Shown here piece after piece: positions 7,781-17,323 of a stretch of 64,000 bases of DNA. The stretch comes from Pseudomonas sp. FP453 (GTDB lineage: Bacteria; Pseudomonadota; Gammaproteobacteria; Pseudomonadales; Pseudomonadaceae). The stretch is taken from assembly GCF_030687495.1 (NCBI RefSeq), contig NZ_CP117435.1:1426001-1490000 (forward strand), written 5' to 3'. The position numbers and the translations under genes were made by a program. Positions within the stretch are counted from its first letter, which is position 1. The number at the start of each line of letters is the position of its first letter. The notes beneath the pieces are model-generated. The model did not search any database. It was given only the letters and a program-made list of their open reading frames with translations, and was not told the DNA's origin.

Positions 7781-8982
7781 CGCAACATATCCAGGGCCTG
7801 ATCCAGCGCCTCAAAAAAGCGCTCCAGGTCGTCGGAATCGTTATACAGCGCCAGCGAAACGCGGATCGCCCCCGACAAATGCATCGCCTTGAGCAGCGGC
7901 ATCGCACAATGATGACCGGCGCGTACGGCAATGCCTTGCTCGGTGAGCAGGTGCGCAAGGTCGGCGTTGTGCACGCCCTCGACGACAAAACTGACCAACG
8001 CTACTTGAGGCGCGCCCAGCACCCGCACGCCATTGCGCGCGTTGAGCCCGCGCAGCAGGTAGTCATGCAGCGCCGCTTCATGGGCGATCACCGCTTGCTG
8101 ATCCAGCGAGCTCAGGTAATCCAGGCTGGCGCCCAGCCCGATCACGCTGGCAATCGGCGGCGTGCCGGCCTCGAACCCCAGCGGCGCCGGGCGGAAGCTG
8201 GCGCTGTGGTAATCGGCCTGTTGCACCATCTCACCGCCAAACTGCCAGTGGCGCAGGTGATGCAGGGCCTCATTGCGACCGAACAACACACCGACGCCGT
8301 CCGGGCCGTAGAGCTTGTGGCTGGAAAACACGTAGAAGTCGCAGCCCAGGGCCTGTACGTCCTGACGACCATGGACGATGCCTTGGGCGCCGTCGATGAC
8401 CGTCAGGGCGCCGTGGGGCTGGGCCAGTGCGAACAGGGCCTCCAGCGGTTGCCACGCTCCGAGCACGTTGGACAACTGGCTCACCGCCAGCAGGCGTGTG
8501 CGCGGGCCGATCAGCTTGGCGGCGGCGGCGAGGTCAATCACGCCGTCATCGCCAAGGGGCAATACCACCAGTTCCAAGGCGCGGCGTTTGGCCAGTTGCT
8601 GCCAGGGCAGCAGGTTGGCGTGGTGTTCCAGGGCGCTGATGACAATCTCATCGCCCGCATTGAATAGATGCTCCAGGCCGTAGGCCAGGAGGTTCAGCGC
8701 AGAGGTTGCACCGTGGGTGAACACGACCTGCCCGCTGTCACCTGCGTTCAACCACTGGGCGACCTTGCTGCGGCTGTCTTCGAACGCCTGGGTCGCATGG
8801 GCACCCGGCAAATGCTGGGCACGGTGCACATTGGCTGCGCCATTGGCGTAGTAATGGCTGATGGCATCCAACAGGGCCTGGGGTTTTTGCGTGGTGGCGG
8901 CGTTGTCCAGGTAGGTCTGGTCTTGCCGTTGCAGGGTGGCGATGGCCGGGAAATCGGCGCGCCAGGGAGAGGGCACTAGCAT
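7777..8982 (-). CDS. csdA: Cysteine desulfurase CsdA (class II, SufS-like)
   Basis: PLP enzyme that removes sulfur from cysteine to give alanine and an enzyme persulfide. It is 401 residues from the ATG at 8982; an in-frame TTG at 8991 is less likely. Visible features are YLDNAATTQKP near the N-terminus, the PLP lysine in SSHKLYGPDG, and the active-site cysteine in RAGHHCAMP. The context with csdE and tcdA points to CsdA rather than SufS. dapD lies 64 bases upstream on the same strand. Confidence 0.94.
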   Translation of the reverse strand: MLVPSPWRADFPAIATLQRQDQTYLDNAATTQKPQALLDAISHYYANGAANVHRAQHLPGAHATQAFEDSRSKVAQWLNAGDSGQVVFTHGATSALNLLAYGLEHLFNAGDEIVISALEHHANLLPWQQLAKRRALELVVLPLGDDGVIDLAAAAKLIGPRTRLLAVSQLSNVLGAWQPLEALFALAQPHGALTVIDGAQGIVHGRQDVQALGCDFYVFSSHKLYGPDGVGVLFGRNEALHHLRHWQFGGEMVQQADYHSASFRPAPLGFEAGTPPIASVIGLGASLDYLSSLDQQAVIAHEAALHDYLLRGLNARNGVRVLGAPQVALVSFVVEGVHNADLAHLLTEQGIAVRAGHHCAMPLLKAMHLSGAIRVSLALYNDSDDLERFFEALDQALDMLR

Positions 8983-9046
8983 GGTGTTCAAGACTCGTAT
9001 AAGCGAGCCCCAGGATCGGGGCCCGCTAGGGGCATCGAGTGGCTGC

Positions 9047-10081
9047 TTAGTTGTGAGCGTGCAGCGCTTCGTTCAGTTCGATGGCCGATTTGTGGGTTTT
9101 GCACTCCACTGCACCGGTCTCGGAGTTGCGGCGGAACAGCAGGTCCGGCTGGCCGGCCAGGTCGCGTGCCTTGACCACCTTGACCAGTTGGTTCTGCTCG
9201 TCCAGCAGCGCGACCTTGGTCCCGGCGGTGACGTACAGGCCCGACTCCACGGTGTTGCGGTCGCCCAGCGGGATACCGATACCGGCGTTGGCGCCGATCA
9301 GGCAGCCTTCGCCGACCTTGATCACGATGTTGCCGCCGCCCGACAGGGTGCCCATGGTGGAGCAACCGCCGCCCAGGTCCGAACCCTTGCCGACGAACAC
9401 GCCAGCCGACACGCGGCCTTCGATCATGCCCGGGCCTTCGGTGCCGGCGTTGAAGTTGATGAAACCTTCGTGCATCACGGTGGTGCCTTCGCCCACGTAG
9501 GCGCCCAGGCGCAGACGCGCGGCGTCAGCGATACGCACGCCGGCCGGGACCACGTAGTCGGTCATTTTCGGGAACTTGTCCACCGAGAACACTTCCAGTA
9601 GCTCGCCACGCAGGCGTGCTTCCAGCTGGCGTTCGGCCAGTTCGCTGATGTCGATGGCGCCCTGGCTGGTCCACGCGACGTTTGGCAGCTGCGGGAACAC
9701 ACCGGCCAGGCTCAGGCCGTGGGGCTTGACCAGGCGGTGGGACAGCAGGTGCAGCTTGAGGTAGGCCTCAGGCGTGGAGGTCAGCGCGGCGTCTTCGGCC
9801 AGCAGCGTGGCAACCAGCGGGGTGTGGCTTTCAGCCAGGCGGCTGAGCAGGGCGGCTTGGGTGGCATCGACGCCTTTCAGTGCGTCGGCCAGTTGCAGGG
9901 CCTGGGTGACGGTGAAGGTGATTGCCTGGTTGCCTTCGGTGTAGCCGAGGATCGGCGCGATGGCTGCAACGATTTCCGCCGAAGGATTGAGCAGCGGTTG
10001 TGCGTAAAACACTTCCAGCCAAGCACCTTGGCGGTTCTGAGTGCCGACGCCGAAGCCCAGGCTGAACAGGGAATTGGACAT
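9047..10081 (-). CDS. dapD: 2,3,4,5-tetrahydropyridine-2,6-dicarboxylate N-succinyltransferase DapD
   Basis: Transfers succinyl from succinyl-CoA to tetrahydrodipicolinate in the succinylase branch of DAP/lysine synthesis. The protein is 344 residues, the longer pseudomonad form. Its C-terminal half is a left-handed beta-helix of hexapeptide repeats (VGEGTTV, VGKGSDL, IKVGEGCLIGANAGI). The ATG at 10081 follows an AGAGGT ribosome site. It is followed by csdA and preceded by the ArsC-like gene on the same strand. Confidence 0.96.
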   Translation of the reverse strand: MSNSLFSLGFGVGTQNRQGAWLEVFYAQPLLNPSAEIVAAIAPILGYTEGNQAITFTVTQALQLADALKGVDATQAALLSRLAESHTPLVATLLAEDAALTSTPEAYLKLHLLSHRLVKPHGLSLAGVFPQLPNVAWTSQGAIDISELAERQLEARLRGELLEVFSVDKFPKMTDYVVPAGVRIADAARLRLGAYVGEGTTVMHEGFINFNAGTEGPGMIEGRVSAGVFVGKGSDLGGGCSTMGTLSGGGNIVIKVGEGCLIGANAGIGIPLGDRNTVESGLYVTAGTKVALLDEQNQLVKVVKARDLAGQPDLLFRRNSETGAVECKTHKSAIELNEALHAHN

Positions 10082-10114
10082 GCTGTTACCTCTACAAAAA
10101 TGGAAAGGGCTGGC

Positions 10115-10477
10115 CTACTTGAGGGCCGCCGAATAACTATCTGGCTTGAAGCCAATCAGCGTTCTGTCACCGAGATCGAGCACCGGGCGCTTGATCATCG
10201 AGGGTTGTGCGAGCATCAATTCAATGGCTTTCGACTGATCGAGATCGGCTTTGCGTTCGTCTTCGAGTTTGCGAAAGGTGGTGCCCGCACGGTTCAAAAC
10301 CACCTGCCAACCGTGCTCGTTGCACCATTGGGTCAAGTGTTCGCGGTCGATACCTGCCGTTTTGTAGTCGTGGAACTCGTAGTTCAGACCGTGCTCATCG
10401 AGCCAGGTGCGCGCCTTTTTCATGGTGTCGCAGGCTTTGATGCCGAAAAGGTGCAAGGTTTTGCTTGAAACGGTCAA
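10115..10477 (-). CDS. ArsC/Spx-family protein (YffB-like)
   Basis: Small (120 aa) thioredoxin-fold protein of the arsenate reductase-like family. It has one N-terminal cysteine in GIKACDTMKKA, the family signature NRAGTTFRKL, and KRPVLDLGDRTLIGF. The only start fitting the homology is TTG at 10477, with a G-rich ribosome site (GGGGGG) about 8 bases upstream. Its place next to dapD matches other pseudomonads and E. coli yffB-dapE-type linkage. It probably does not reduce arsenate, as no ars genes are nearby; its substrate is unknown. Confidence 0.85.
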   Translation of the reverse strand: MTVSSKTLHLFGIKACDTMKKARTWLDEHGLNYEFHDYKTAGIDREHLTQWCNEHGWQVVLNRAGTTFRKLEDERKADLDQSKAIELMLAQPSMIKRPVLDLGDRTLIGFKPDSYSAALK

Positions 10478-10692
10478 GGAATTGCCCCCCTTTGGACCAA
10501 CGGAAACGAAAGGTCACGGATTATGCCACGACCGGCGGCCTGTGGTGCCGCTCGTCATGCTGGCGTGCGACTTATGTGCAAATGCCCGACGGCGGCATAG
10601 GCGGGTAACATAGCCGGCTTATATGGCACTTCAAAGGCGTTGCGTTGCCTCAAGTGTGTCATAGCAAGTCGATTGTCCGGGAACCCCGCGTT

Positions 10693-12336
10693 ATGCAAAC
10701 CGCCTACACCGTTCTTATCCTGCTGATGCTGGTCAGCGTGTCGCGTCTGGTCGGGCGTGTCATACCGTTGCCGTTGCCCCTGGTGCAGATCGGCGCAGGT
10801 GCCTTGCTGGCCTGGCCGACGCTGGGGCTGCATGTGGCGCTGGACCCGGAGTTGTTCCTGTTTCTGTTCCTGCCGCCGCTGTTGTTTTCCGATGGCTGGC
10901 GCATGCCCAAGCGTGAATTGTGGCGGCTGCGCGGGCCGATCCTGACGTTGGCGGTGGGGTTGGTGCTGTTCACCGTGGTCGGCGCCGGGTACTTCATTCA
11001 TTGGATCTTGCCGACGATCCCGCTTCCCGTAGCCTTCGCCCTCGCGGCGGTGTTGTCGCCGACGGATGCCGTGGCGGTGTCGGCCATTTCCCAGAACCGT
11101 TTGCCCACGCCGCTGATGCATATGCTGCAGGGCGAGGCCCTGATGAACGATGCTTCGGGCCTGGTGACCTTCAAGTTCGCCCTGGCGGCGGCGTTGACCG
11201 GTGTGTTCTCCCTGGCGGACGCCAGCCTCACCTTTGTGCTGGTGGCGGTCGGTGGCCTGGCCGTTGGCGTGGCGCTGAGCTGGCTGGTGGGCCGCTTGCG
11301 CACCTGGATGATCGCCCGTGGTTGGGACGACCCGGCAACCCATGTGGTGTTCATGTTGTTGCTGCCATTTGCCGCGTATGTGCTGGCCGAGCGCCTGGGC
11401 GCCTCGGGGATTTTGTCGGCGGTGGCGGCGGGCATGATGCAAAGCTGGCTCGACCTGTTGCCGCGCCAGACCAGCACGCGTTTGCTTAACCGTAGTGTCT
11501 GGTCGCTGCTGGAGTTTGCCTTCAACGGCTTGATCTTCCTGCTGCTGGGCCTGCAGCTGCCGGACATCATCAAGGCGGTGGTCAGCCATGAGCCGACGCT
11601 GTGGCCGACGTTGTTGTACCGCTGCCTGGACGTGGTGGCGATCTTCCTGGTGTTGCTGGTGCTGCGCTTTGTCTGGGTGCAGAGCATTTGGCGGCTGTCG
11701 GGTTTGCTGCGCAGGCTGCGTGGCAAAGGCGAGCTGACGCTGGTGCCAACGGCGCGCTCATGCTGGTTGCTCACCGTCGGCGGCGTGCGCGGTGCGGTGA
11801 CGTTGGCCGGTGTGATGTCGGTGCCGCTGTTGCTGGCGCCGGGGCAGGACTTTCCCGAGCGTGACCTGCTGATCTTTATCGCCGCCGGGGTGATTCTGTT
11901 ATCGCTGATCGCCGCGTGCATCGCCTTGCCGCTGTTATTACGCGGTGTCGAAAAGAGCCCCGATGAGAAGCGCCACAACGAGGTTCGCGAGGCCTGGAAG
12001 AAAACCGCGGTGGCGGCGATTCTTGCCCTGGAAACCGAGGAACTCGCTGAAACCGAAACCCAGGACGCCGCCCAGGCAGCATTGGCGGCCGAGTTGAAGG
12101 CACGCTTGATGTCGGAATACCGTCATCAGTTGGAAGTGTTCAACGATTCGGCCGAAGCCCAGGCACTGGCGCAGCAGATGGACCTGCTTGAACGCAAGTT
12201 ACGCCTCAAGGCCCTGCGGGCGCAGCGGTTGGAGTTGTATAGCTTGAGCCGTCATCACCAGATTGGGGATGACGTGCTGCGGGAGGTGTTGGCGGAGCTG
12301 GATATGAGTGAGGCGAATCTGGGTACGTTGAAATAG
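10693..12336 (+). CDS. Monovalent cation:proton antiporter, CPA1 family
   Basis: Inner-membrane Na+(K+)/H+ exchanger of 547 residues with about 12 hydrophobic segments over the first 420 residues and a charged, helical cytoplasmic C-terminal tail. Diagnostic CPA1 motifs are present: FLPPLLFSDGW, LSPTDAVAVSAI and EALMNDASGLV, the last with the ion-binding Asn-Asp pair. The ATG at 10693 is chosen because the hydrophobic first helix starts there and GGGAAC lies upstream; the frame is open back to 10645 without homology. It is divergent from the ArsC-like gene across a 215-base gap in which I see no other feature. Confidence 0.9.
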   Translation: MQTAYTVLILLMLVSVSRLVGRVIPLPLPLVQIGAGALLAWPTLGLHVALDPELFLFLFLPPLLFSDGWRMPKRELWRLRGPILTLAVGLVLFTVVGAGYFIHWILPTIPLPVAFALAAVLSPTDAVAVSAISQNRLPTPLMHMLQGEALMNDASGLVTFKFALAAALTGVFSLADASLTFVLVAVGGLAVGVALSWLVGRLRTWMIARGWDDPATHVVFMLLLPFAAYVLAERLGASGILSAVAAGMMQSWLDLLPRQTSTRLLNRSVWSLLEFAFNGLIFLLLGLQLPDIIKAVVSHEPTLWPTLLYRCLDVVAIFLVLLVLRFVWVQSIWRLSGLLRRLRGKGELTLVPTARSCWLLTVGGVRGAVTLAGVMSVPLLLAPGQDFPERDLLIFIAAGVILLSLIAACIALPLLLRGVEKSPDEKRHNEVREAWKKTAVAAILALETEELAETETQDAAQAALAAELKARLMSEYRHQLEVFNDSAEAQALAQQMDLLERKLRLKALRAQRLELYSLSRHHQIGDDVLREVLAELDMSEANLGTLK

Positions 12337-12351
12337 GGCGTCAGCGCGGCG

Positions 12352-13062
12352 CTATCGGTTTTTAGGATAGAGGTCACTGATGAACTGTTTGTCGGTTTCG
12401 GACAGTTCATAGTTGTCGGATGTGGGCGTGTTGTTAGTGAAGTAGGTCCCCGGCATGCCGTAGTGCATGATCGAGCGCGGGTCATACTGAGAAAAATAAA
12501 CCTGCCGAGGATCAAATTTTTTCAGTATTTGCTCGTCAGCCTGTTGCCTGGGTTGGTTGTAGCGATCGTGATCTTCATAGACGTTTTCTGCATTGAACTC
12601 CAGCGTCCGGTAGGGATGTTGGTGCTCATGCTTCAAGCCCAGGGCATGGCCGAACTCATGGGCCACCGTCTGGCTGGTTTTTGTACCCAAGCCGTGTGCA
12701 AAACCGATAAACATCGTGGGCTTGTGGGCGGGAACCTTCTTCGCATTTACGCCGACTGTCGATGAGCCTCCATAGGAATTATTGTCCGCTGCAATCCTGA
12801 TATCGGCGTCGGGTGATTGGGTGAACTCAAACGTCAGATTGACATGAGGCGCCCACTTATTGATGTTGTTTTTGGTGAATTGCTCCTGCTCCGGCGTCAT
12901 GCCAGTCAACGAGATCTTGAGTGTCGAGTGTTGCGGCCAAAGGTCCGCGGGAAATGCCACGCCACGTTTTTTCCTGCTGGGTGTGGATGTCTTCGGCGTC
13001 TGGTTGTCGTAGGCATGCTCAGGGATGGCGGGTGTTGTGTAGGCAGTAGGGTTGATGCTCAA
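12352..13062 (-). CDS. Astacin-like zinc metalloprotease, no evident signal peptide
   Basis: Probable zinc endopeptidase of 236 residues. The extended zinc motif HEFGHALGLKHEH (about residues 135-147) and a Met-turn SIMHYGMP (about 197-204) place it in the metzincins, closest to astacins (M12A). A TTG start at 13062 is chosen because GAGG lies about 9 bases upstream and the sequence before it is not protein-like. An ATG at 13212 that overlaps the dapC stop (TAATG) would add 50 unconvincing residues. The N-terminus is Pro/Thr-rich and contains RKKRG, which could be a propeptide cleavage site. There is no Sec signal. Base composition is more AT-rich than its neighbours, which suggests acquisition. 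Function unknown; a secreted enzyme or effector is possible. Confidence 0.8.
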   Translation of the reverse strand: MSINPTAYTTPAIPEHAYDNQTPKTSTPSRKKRGVAFPADLWPQHSTLKISLTGMTPEQEQFTKNNINKWAPHVNLTFEFTQSPDADIRIAADNNSYGGSSTVGVNAKKVPAHKPTMFIGFAHGLGTKTSQTVAHEFGHALGLKHEHQHPYRTLEFNAENVYEDHDRYNQPRQQADEQILKKFDPRQVYFSQYDPRSIMHYGMPGTYFTNNTPTSDNYELSETDKQFISDLYPKNR

Positions 13063-13177
13063 AATGCATGGCCTCGCTGGCGAAAGGAGTTTGGAGACCC
13101 TGTAGTGGCGCTGATTGAGGGAAACGTTCCAACGAGGAGTGGCTGAATATCTGTGGCGCTGTAGGAAATGCCCAGCA

Positions 13178-13202
13178 CCCGCACTGCATTGCACAGTGCG
13201 GG
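13178..13202 (-). terminator. Palindrome after dapC, possible terminator
   Basis: A perfect 9-base stem CCCGCACTG / CAGTGCGGG with a 7-base loop lies just after the dapC stop codon. There is no T-run on the minus strand, so rho-independent function is uncertain. It argues against read-through translation of the protease from the TAATG start at the dapC stop. Confidence 0.45.
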
Positions 13203-13211
13203 CGTGTTTCA

Positions 13212-14411
13212 TTACTGCCGACGTTGAATAAACGCGCGAATCCGCTCCGCCGCTTCCACACACTCCGCCAGCGGCGCAACCAGCGCCAGGCGCACACGTC
13301 CGGCACCCGGGTTGAAACCGTCCACTTCCCGCGACAGGTAAGAACCCGGCACCACGGTCACGTGTTCTTCCACGAACAGGTCACGGCAGAACGCCGCATC
13401 GTCGCCCTTCACATTCGGCCACAGGTAGAAACCACCGTCCGGGCTTTGCACGTCCAGCACTGGCTTGAGGATGGCCAGCACGGCGTCGAACTTCTCGCGG
13501 TACAGGTCGCGGTTGGCCAATACGTGGGCTTCGTCCTGCCAGGCCGCAATGCTGGCCAGCTGGGTTTGCACCGGCATCGCGCAGCCGTGGTAGGTGCGGT
13601 ACAGCAGGAAGGCCTTGAGGATGTCGGCGTCGCCAGCCACAAAACCGGAGCGCAGGCCCGGCAGGTTGGAACGCTTGGACAGGCTGTGGAACACCACGCA
13701 ACGCTTGAAGTCCGCGCGACCCAGTTCGACGCAGGCGCTCAGCAGGCCCGGCGGCGGGGTTTGTTCGTCGAAGTACAGCTCGCTGTAGCACTCGTCGGCG
13801 GCGATGACGAAGTCGTATTCGTCGGCCAGGGCGATGAGTTTTTTCAGGGTCTCGACCGGGATCAGCGCGCCGGTCGGGTTGCCGGGGGAGCACAGGAACA
13901 GGATCTGGCAGCGTTTCCAGGTGTCCGGCGTCACCGCATCGAAGTCCGGGTTGAAGCCATTGGTGTCCAGGCACGGCAGGTAGTGCGGCTTGGCCCCGGC
14001 GAGGAACGCGGCGCCTTCGTAGATCTGGTAGAACGGGTTCGGGCTCACCACCAGCGCGTCGTCGCCACGGTTGACCACGGTCTGGGTGAAGGCGAACAGC
14101 GCTTCACGCGTACCGTTGACCGGCAGGATATTGCGCGCCGGGTCGAGCCAGCCCTTGGGCACGCTGAAACGGCGTTCGCACCAGGCGCCGATGGCCTCGC
14201 GCAGCGCCGGGATGCCCAGGGTGGTGGGGTAGACGGCCATCTGGTCGAGGTTGTCGGCCAGGGCCTTGGCGACGAACTCCGGGGATTTATGCTTGGGTTC
14301 GCCGATGGACAGCGCGATCGGGCGTTTGGCCGGGTTTGGCGTAACGCTGCCGAGCAGGGCGCGCAGTTTTTCGAACGGGTAGGGCTGCAGCTGGTTCAGG
14401 GCGTTGTTCAT
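13212..14411 (-). CDS. dapC: Succinyldiaminopimelate transaminase DapC
   Basis: PLP aminotransferase (class I fold) converting N-succinyl-2-amino-6-oxopimelate to N-succinyl-LL-DAP with glutamate. The protein is 399 residues from the ATG at 14411, which has a GAGG site 6 bases upstream; the in-frame ATG at 14426 lacks one. Features are NQLQPYPFEKL at the start, LCSPGNPTG, AADECYSELYFDE, and the PLP lysine in FHSLSKRSNLPGLRSGF. The dapC-glnD-map order matches P. aeruginosa PA3659-PA3657. Confidence 0.95.
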   Translation of the reverse strand: MNNALNQLQPYPFEKLRALLGSVTPNPAKRPIALSIGEPKHKSPEFVAKALADNLDQMAVYPTTLGIPALREAIGAWCERRFSVPKGWLDPARNILPVNGTREALFAFTQTVVNRGDDALVVSPNPFYQIYEGAAFLAGAKPHYLPCLDTNGFNPDFDAVTPDTWKRCQILFLCSPGNPTGALIPVETLKKLIALADEYDFVIAADECYSELYFDEQTPPPGLLSACVELGRADFKRCVVFHSLSKRSNLPGLRSGFVAGDADILKAFLLYRTYHGCAMPVQTQLASIAAWQDEAHVLANRDLYREKFDAVLAILKPVLDVQSPDGGFYLWPNVKGDDAAFCRDLFVEEHVTVVPGSYLSREVDGFNPGAGRVRLALVAPLAECVEAAERIRAFIQRRQ

Positions 14412-14441
14412 GTAAGCCTCTATCACGGTGTGCGCGGACCT

Positions 14442-14528
14442 TGTGGGAGCTGGCTTGCCTGCGATGCAGGCAACGCGGTCTACCCGCTACTCCGCGGCGA
14501 TGCCATCGCAGGCAAGCCAGCTCCCACA
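14442..14528. repeat. REPIN-like palindromic repeat
   Basis: Inverted TGTGGGAGCTGGCTTGCCTG arms lie between dapC and glnD. The central spacer (GCAGGCAACGCGGTCTACCC...) differs from the other copies, while both arms are intact. This shows conservation of the arms rather than of the middle. Confidence 0.85.
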
Positions 14529-14554
14529 GGGGCCGTGTTCACAAAGTTAACAAT

Positions 14555-17257
14555 TCAAATGGTCAGGCGTGTCAGTTCGACGCCGGGTTCCTGGGTCACG
14601 CTCAGCTGCTGGACGATGGCTTCCTGCAAGCGCAGGCACAGCTCGGGGTCGGACAGCGGCTGGTTATCGGCGTCGGTGATGAAGAACACGTCTTCCACGC
14701 GCTCGCCGAGGGTCGCAATCTTGGCGTTCTGCAACGACAGGTCGAATTCCAGGAAGATCCCGCCGATGCGCGCCAGCAGGCCGGGGCGATCCGGCGCGCT
14801 GAGTTCCAGCACGGTGACCGGGCGCTGGGCGTCGTTGGAGATGGTCACCTGCGGCGCAAACGCAAAATGCTTGAGCTGGCGCGGTACCCGGCGCTGGATG
14901 ATGGTCGGGTAGTCGTCAGGGTTGCGCAGGGCCTCGGTCAGGCCCTCGCGGATCTTCTTCACGCGCGCCGGGTTGTCGCCAATCGACTCGCCTTCGGTGT
15001 CGAGGACGATATAGGTGTCGAGGGTGAATTGGCTGCTGGAGGTGATCACTCGCGCGTCATGGATGTTCAGGTTGAGCTGGTCCATGGCCGCCACGGTCAC
15101 GGCGAAGAAGTCGTGCTGGTCGGGCGCATAGATGAAGATCTGCGTGCCGCCTTCGAATTCGCGCTGGGTGGTTTCCTTGATCAGTACCAGCGGGCCGCCA
15201 TCGGCCGGCTGTTGCAGGATCGCGTCGCTGTGCCAGGCGACATCGCCGGCGGTGTGGCGCAGGAAATAATCGTCACCCAGTTGCGACCACAGTTGCTCGA
15301 CGTCGTCCGGGTCGTTGCCACCGCGCACGAGGATATCCAGGGCGGCGCTTTGGGTGCGGCGGATCTGCTCTTCGCGGTCCACCGGGTTTTCCAGGCCACG
15401 ACGCAGGGCGCGCTTGGTCTCGGTGTAGAGCTGGCGCAACAGGCTGGCGCGCCACGAGTTCCACAGCGTCGGGTTGGTGGCGTTGATGTCGGAGACGGTC
15501 AGCACGTACAGGTAATCGAGGCGGGTTTCGTCGCCGACGATGCCTGCAAAATCGTGGATCACCTGCGGGTCGGACAAGTCCTTGCGCTGGGCGGTGGTGG
15601 ACATCACCAGGTGGTTCTGCACCAGCCAGACGATCAGGCGGCTGTCCCACAACGGCAACTGGTGGCGCTGGCAGAACGCCTCGGCATCGACGGCGCCGAC
15701 TTCCGAGTGATCGCCATGCCGGCCCTTGCCGATGTCGTGGTACAGGCCGGCCAGGTAGATCAGTTCGGGCTTGGGCAGCTTGGCCATGAGCTTGCTGGCC
15801 AGCGGAAATTTCTCTGACACCTGGGTGTACTGCAGCTTACGCAGGTGCTTGATCAGGTTCAGGGTGTGGGCGTCCACGGTGTAGATGTGGAACAGGTCGT
15901 GCTGCATCTGCCCGACGATAAAACCGAATTCCGGCAGGTAGCGCCCGAGGATGCCGTAACGGTTCATCCGCCGCAGGTTGCGGTGGATGCCGATCTTGCA
16001 CTTGAACAGCTCGATAAACAGGCTGGTGTTGCGGATGTCGTTGCGGAATTCGTCGTCGATCAGGTGACGATGCTCGCGCAGCAGGCGGATGGTGTCGGCG
16101 CGCACGCCTTTGATTTCCGGCTGTTGGGCCATCAGCACGAAGATTTCCAGCATGGCGAACGGCGTGCGGCGGAACACGTTGTCGTTGCGCGCCTCGATGT
16201 AGCCGTCGTGCAGCTGGAAACGCGCGTTGATCGGTTGCGGCGGCGCTTCGTCTTCGGGGGCCAGGATCACTTCTTCGAAGTGCTGGATGATCAGGTCGCT
16301 GAGCTGGGCAATGCTCATGACCACCCGGTAGTACTGCTGCATGAAGCTTTCGATGCTGGTCTTCGCGTCTTCGCCTTCAAAGCCCAGCAGGGTGGCGATG
16401 GAGCGTTGATGGTCGAACAGCAGGCGGTCTTCGGAGCGCCCGGCGAGCATGTGCAGGGCGTAGCGCACTTTCCAGATGAACTCCTGGGAGGAGGCCAGCA
16501 GGGCGTTTTCGCTCTCCACCAGGAAGCCTTCGCCGGCCAGGGCGCGCAGGTTCAGGGTGCCGTACTGGCGACGGGCGACCCACAAGATCGTCTGGATATC
16601 CCGCAGCCCGCCCGGCGAGCCTTTGACGTTGGGTTCCAGGTTGTATTCGGTGTCGTTGTACTTGTGATGGCGGGCTTTCTGCTCGGCACGCTTGGCCAGG
16701 AAGAAGTCCTTGCTCGGCCACATGTGCGCAGTGCTGGTGACGTCGAGCATGCGCTGGCGCAGGCGCTCGGGGCCGGCGATGGTGCGGCTTTCCATCAGGT
16801 TGGTGATGACGGTGAGGTCGGCGCGGGCTTCTTCGGCGCATTCGGCCACGGAGCGTACGCTCTGGCCGACTTCCAGGCCGATGTCCCACAACAAGGTGAG
16901 AAAACGCTCGATGGAATCGCGAAAGATCTCATGATCGGCGCTGTCCAGCAGGATCAGCAGGTCGATGTCGGAGTAGGGGTGCAGTTCACCACGGCCGTAG
17001 CCGCCGACGGCCACCAGGGCGATATCGGCGTCTTCACTCCAGTTGAACTGTTCCCAGGCCTTTTGCAGGATGTTGTCGACGAACCAGGCGCGGTCCTCGA
17101 TCAGCCGGCGGATGTCCCGGCCGCTGCGAAAGCGCTCATCGAGCACCTCGCGGGCCTGGCGGATCGCCTTCTTGAAGGCGGCGATGGGGCTCGCCTTCAG
17201 GGCCAGTTCGGCCTGGAACTGGCCACGGTCGAAGAGTTCGGGATCCACCTGGGGCAT
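14555..17257 (-). CDS. glnD: Bifunctional PII uridylyltransferase/uridylyl-removing enzyme GlnD
   Basis: Primary nitrogen sensor: uridylylates PII (GlnB/GlnK) at low glutamine and removes UMP at high glutamine. The 900-residue protein has the full layout. The nucleotidyltransferase motif [19 protein letters not shown] is near residue 100, the HD hydrolase motif [17 protein letters not shown] near residue 510, and two ACT domains (ALDILV... and [16 protein letters not shown]) cover the last 200 residues. The ATG at 17257 follows an AAAGGAAAA site. It is downstream of map on the same strand. Confidence 0.97.
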   Translation of the reverse strand: MPQVDPELFDRGQFQAELALKASPIAAFKKAIRQAREVLDERFRSGRDIRRLIEDRAWFVDNILQKAWEQFNWSEDADIALVAVGGYGRGELHPYSDIDLLILLDSADHEIFRDSIERFLTLLWDIGLEVGQSVRSVAECAEEARADLTVITNLMESRTIAGPERLRQRMLDVTSTAHMWPSKDFFLAKRAEQKARHHKYNDTEYNLEPNVKGSPGGLRDIQTILWVARRQYGTLNLRALAGEGFLVESENALLASSQEFIWKVRYALHMLAGRSEDRLLFDHQRSIATLLGFEGEDAKTSIESFMQQYYRVVMSIAQLSDLIIQHFEEVILAPEDEAPPQPINARFQLHDGYIEARNDNVFRRTPFAMLEIFVLMAQQPEIKGVRADTIRLLREHRHLIDDEFRNDIRNTSLFIELFKCKIGIHRNLRRMNRYGILGRYLPEFGFIVGQMQHDLFHIYTVDAHTLNLIKHLRKLQYTQVSEKFPLASKLMAKLPKPELIYLAGLYHDIGKGRHGDHSEVGAVDAEAFCQRHQLPLWDSRLIVWLVQNHLVMSTTAQRKDLSDPQVIHDFAGIVGDETRLDYLYVLTVSDINATNPTLWNSWRASLLRQLYTETKRALRRGLENPVDREEQIRRTQSAALDILVRGGNDPDDVEQLWSQLGDDYFLRHTAGDVAWHSDAILQQPADGGPLVLIKETTQREFEGGTQIFIYAPDQHDFFAVTVAAMDQLNLNIHDARVITSSSQFTLDTYIVLDTEGESIGDNPARVKKIREGLTEALRNPDDYPTIIQRRVPRQLKHFAFAPQVTISNDAQRPVTVLELSAPDRPGLLARIGGIFLEFDLSLQNAKIATLGERVEDVFFITDADNQPLSDPELCLRLQEAIVQQLSVTQEPGVELTRLTI

Positions 17258-17323
17258 CGATCGGTTTTCCTTTCTATCTATTCAGTCAGTCACTACACAG
17301 CGTGGGAAAACCTGAAGCAACCT

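Noticed and set aside
10555..11589. 344-codon Gln/His/Arg-rich frame antisense to the antiporter
   Set aside because: Composition is a mirror of membrane-protein codons; the antiporter on the other strand has clear motifs.
13062..13212. N-terminal extension of the metalloprotease from the ATG overlapping the dapC stop
   Set aside because: The added 50 residues cross the stem at 13178-13202 and do not look protein-like; the TTG at 13062 has a better ribosome site.
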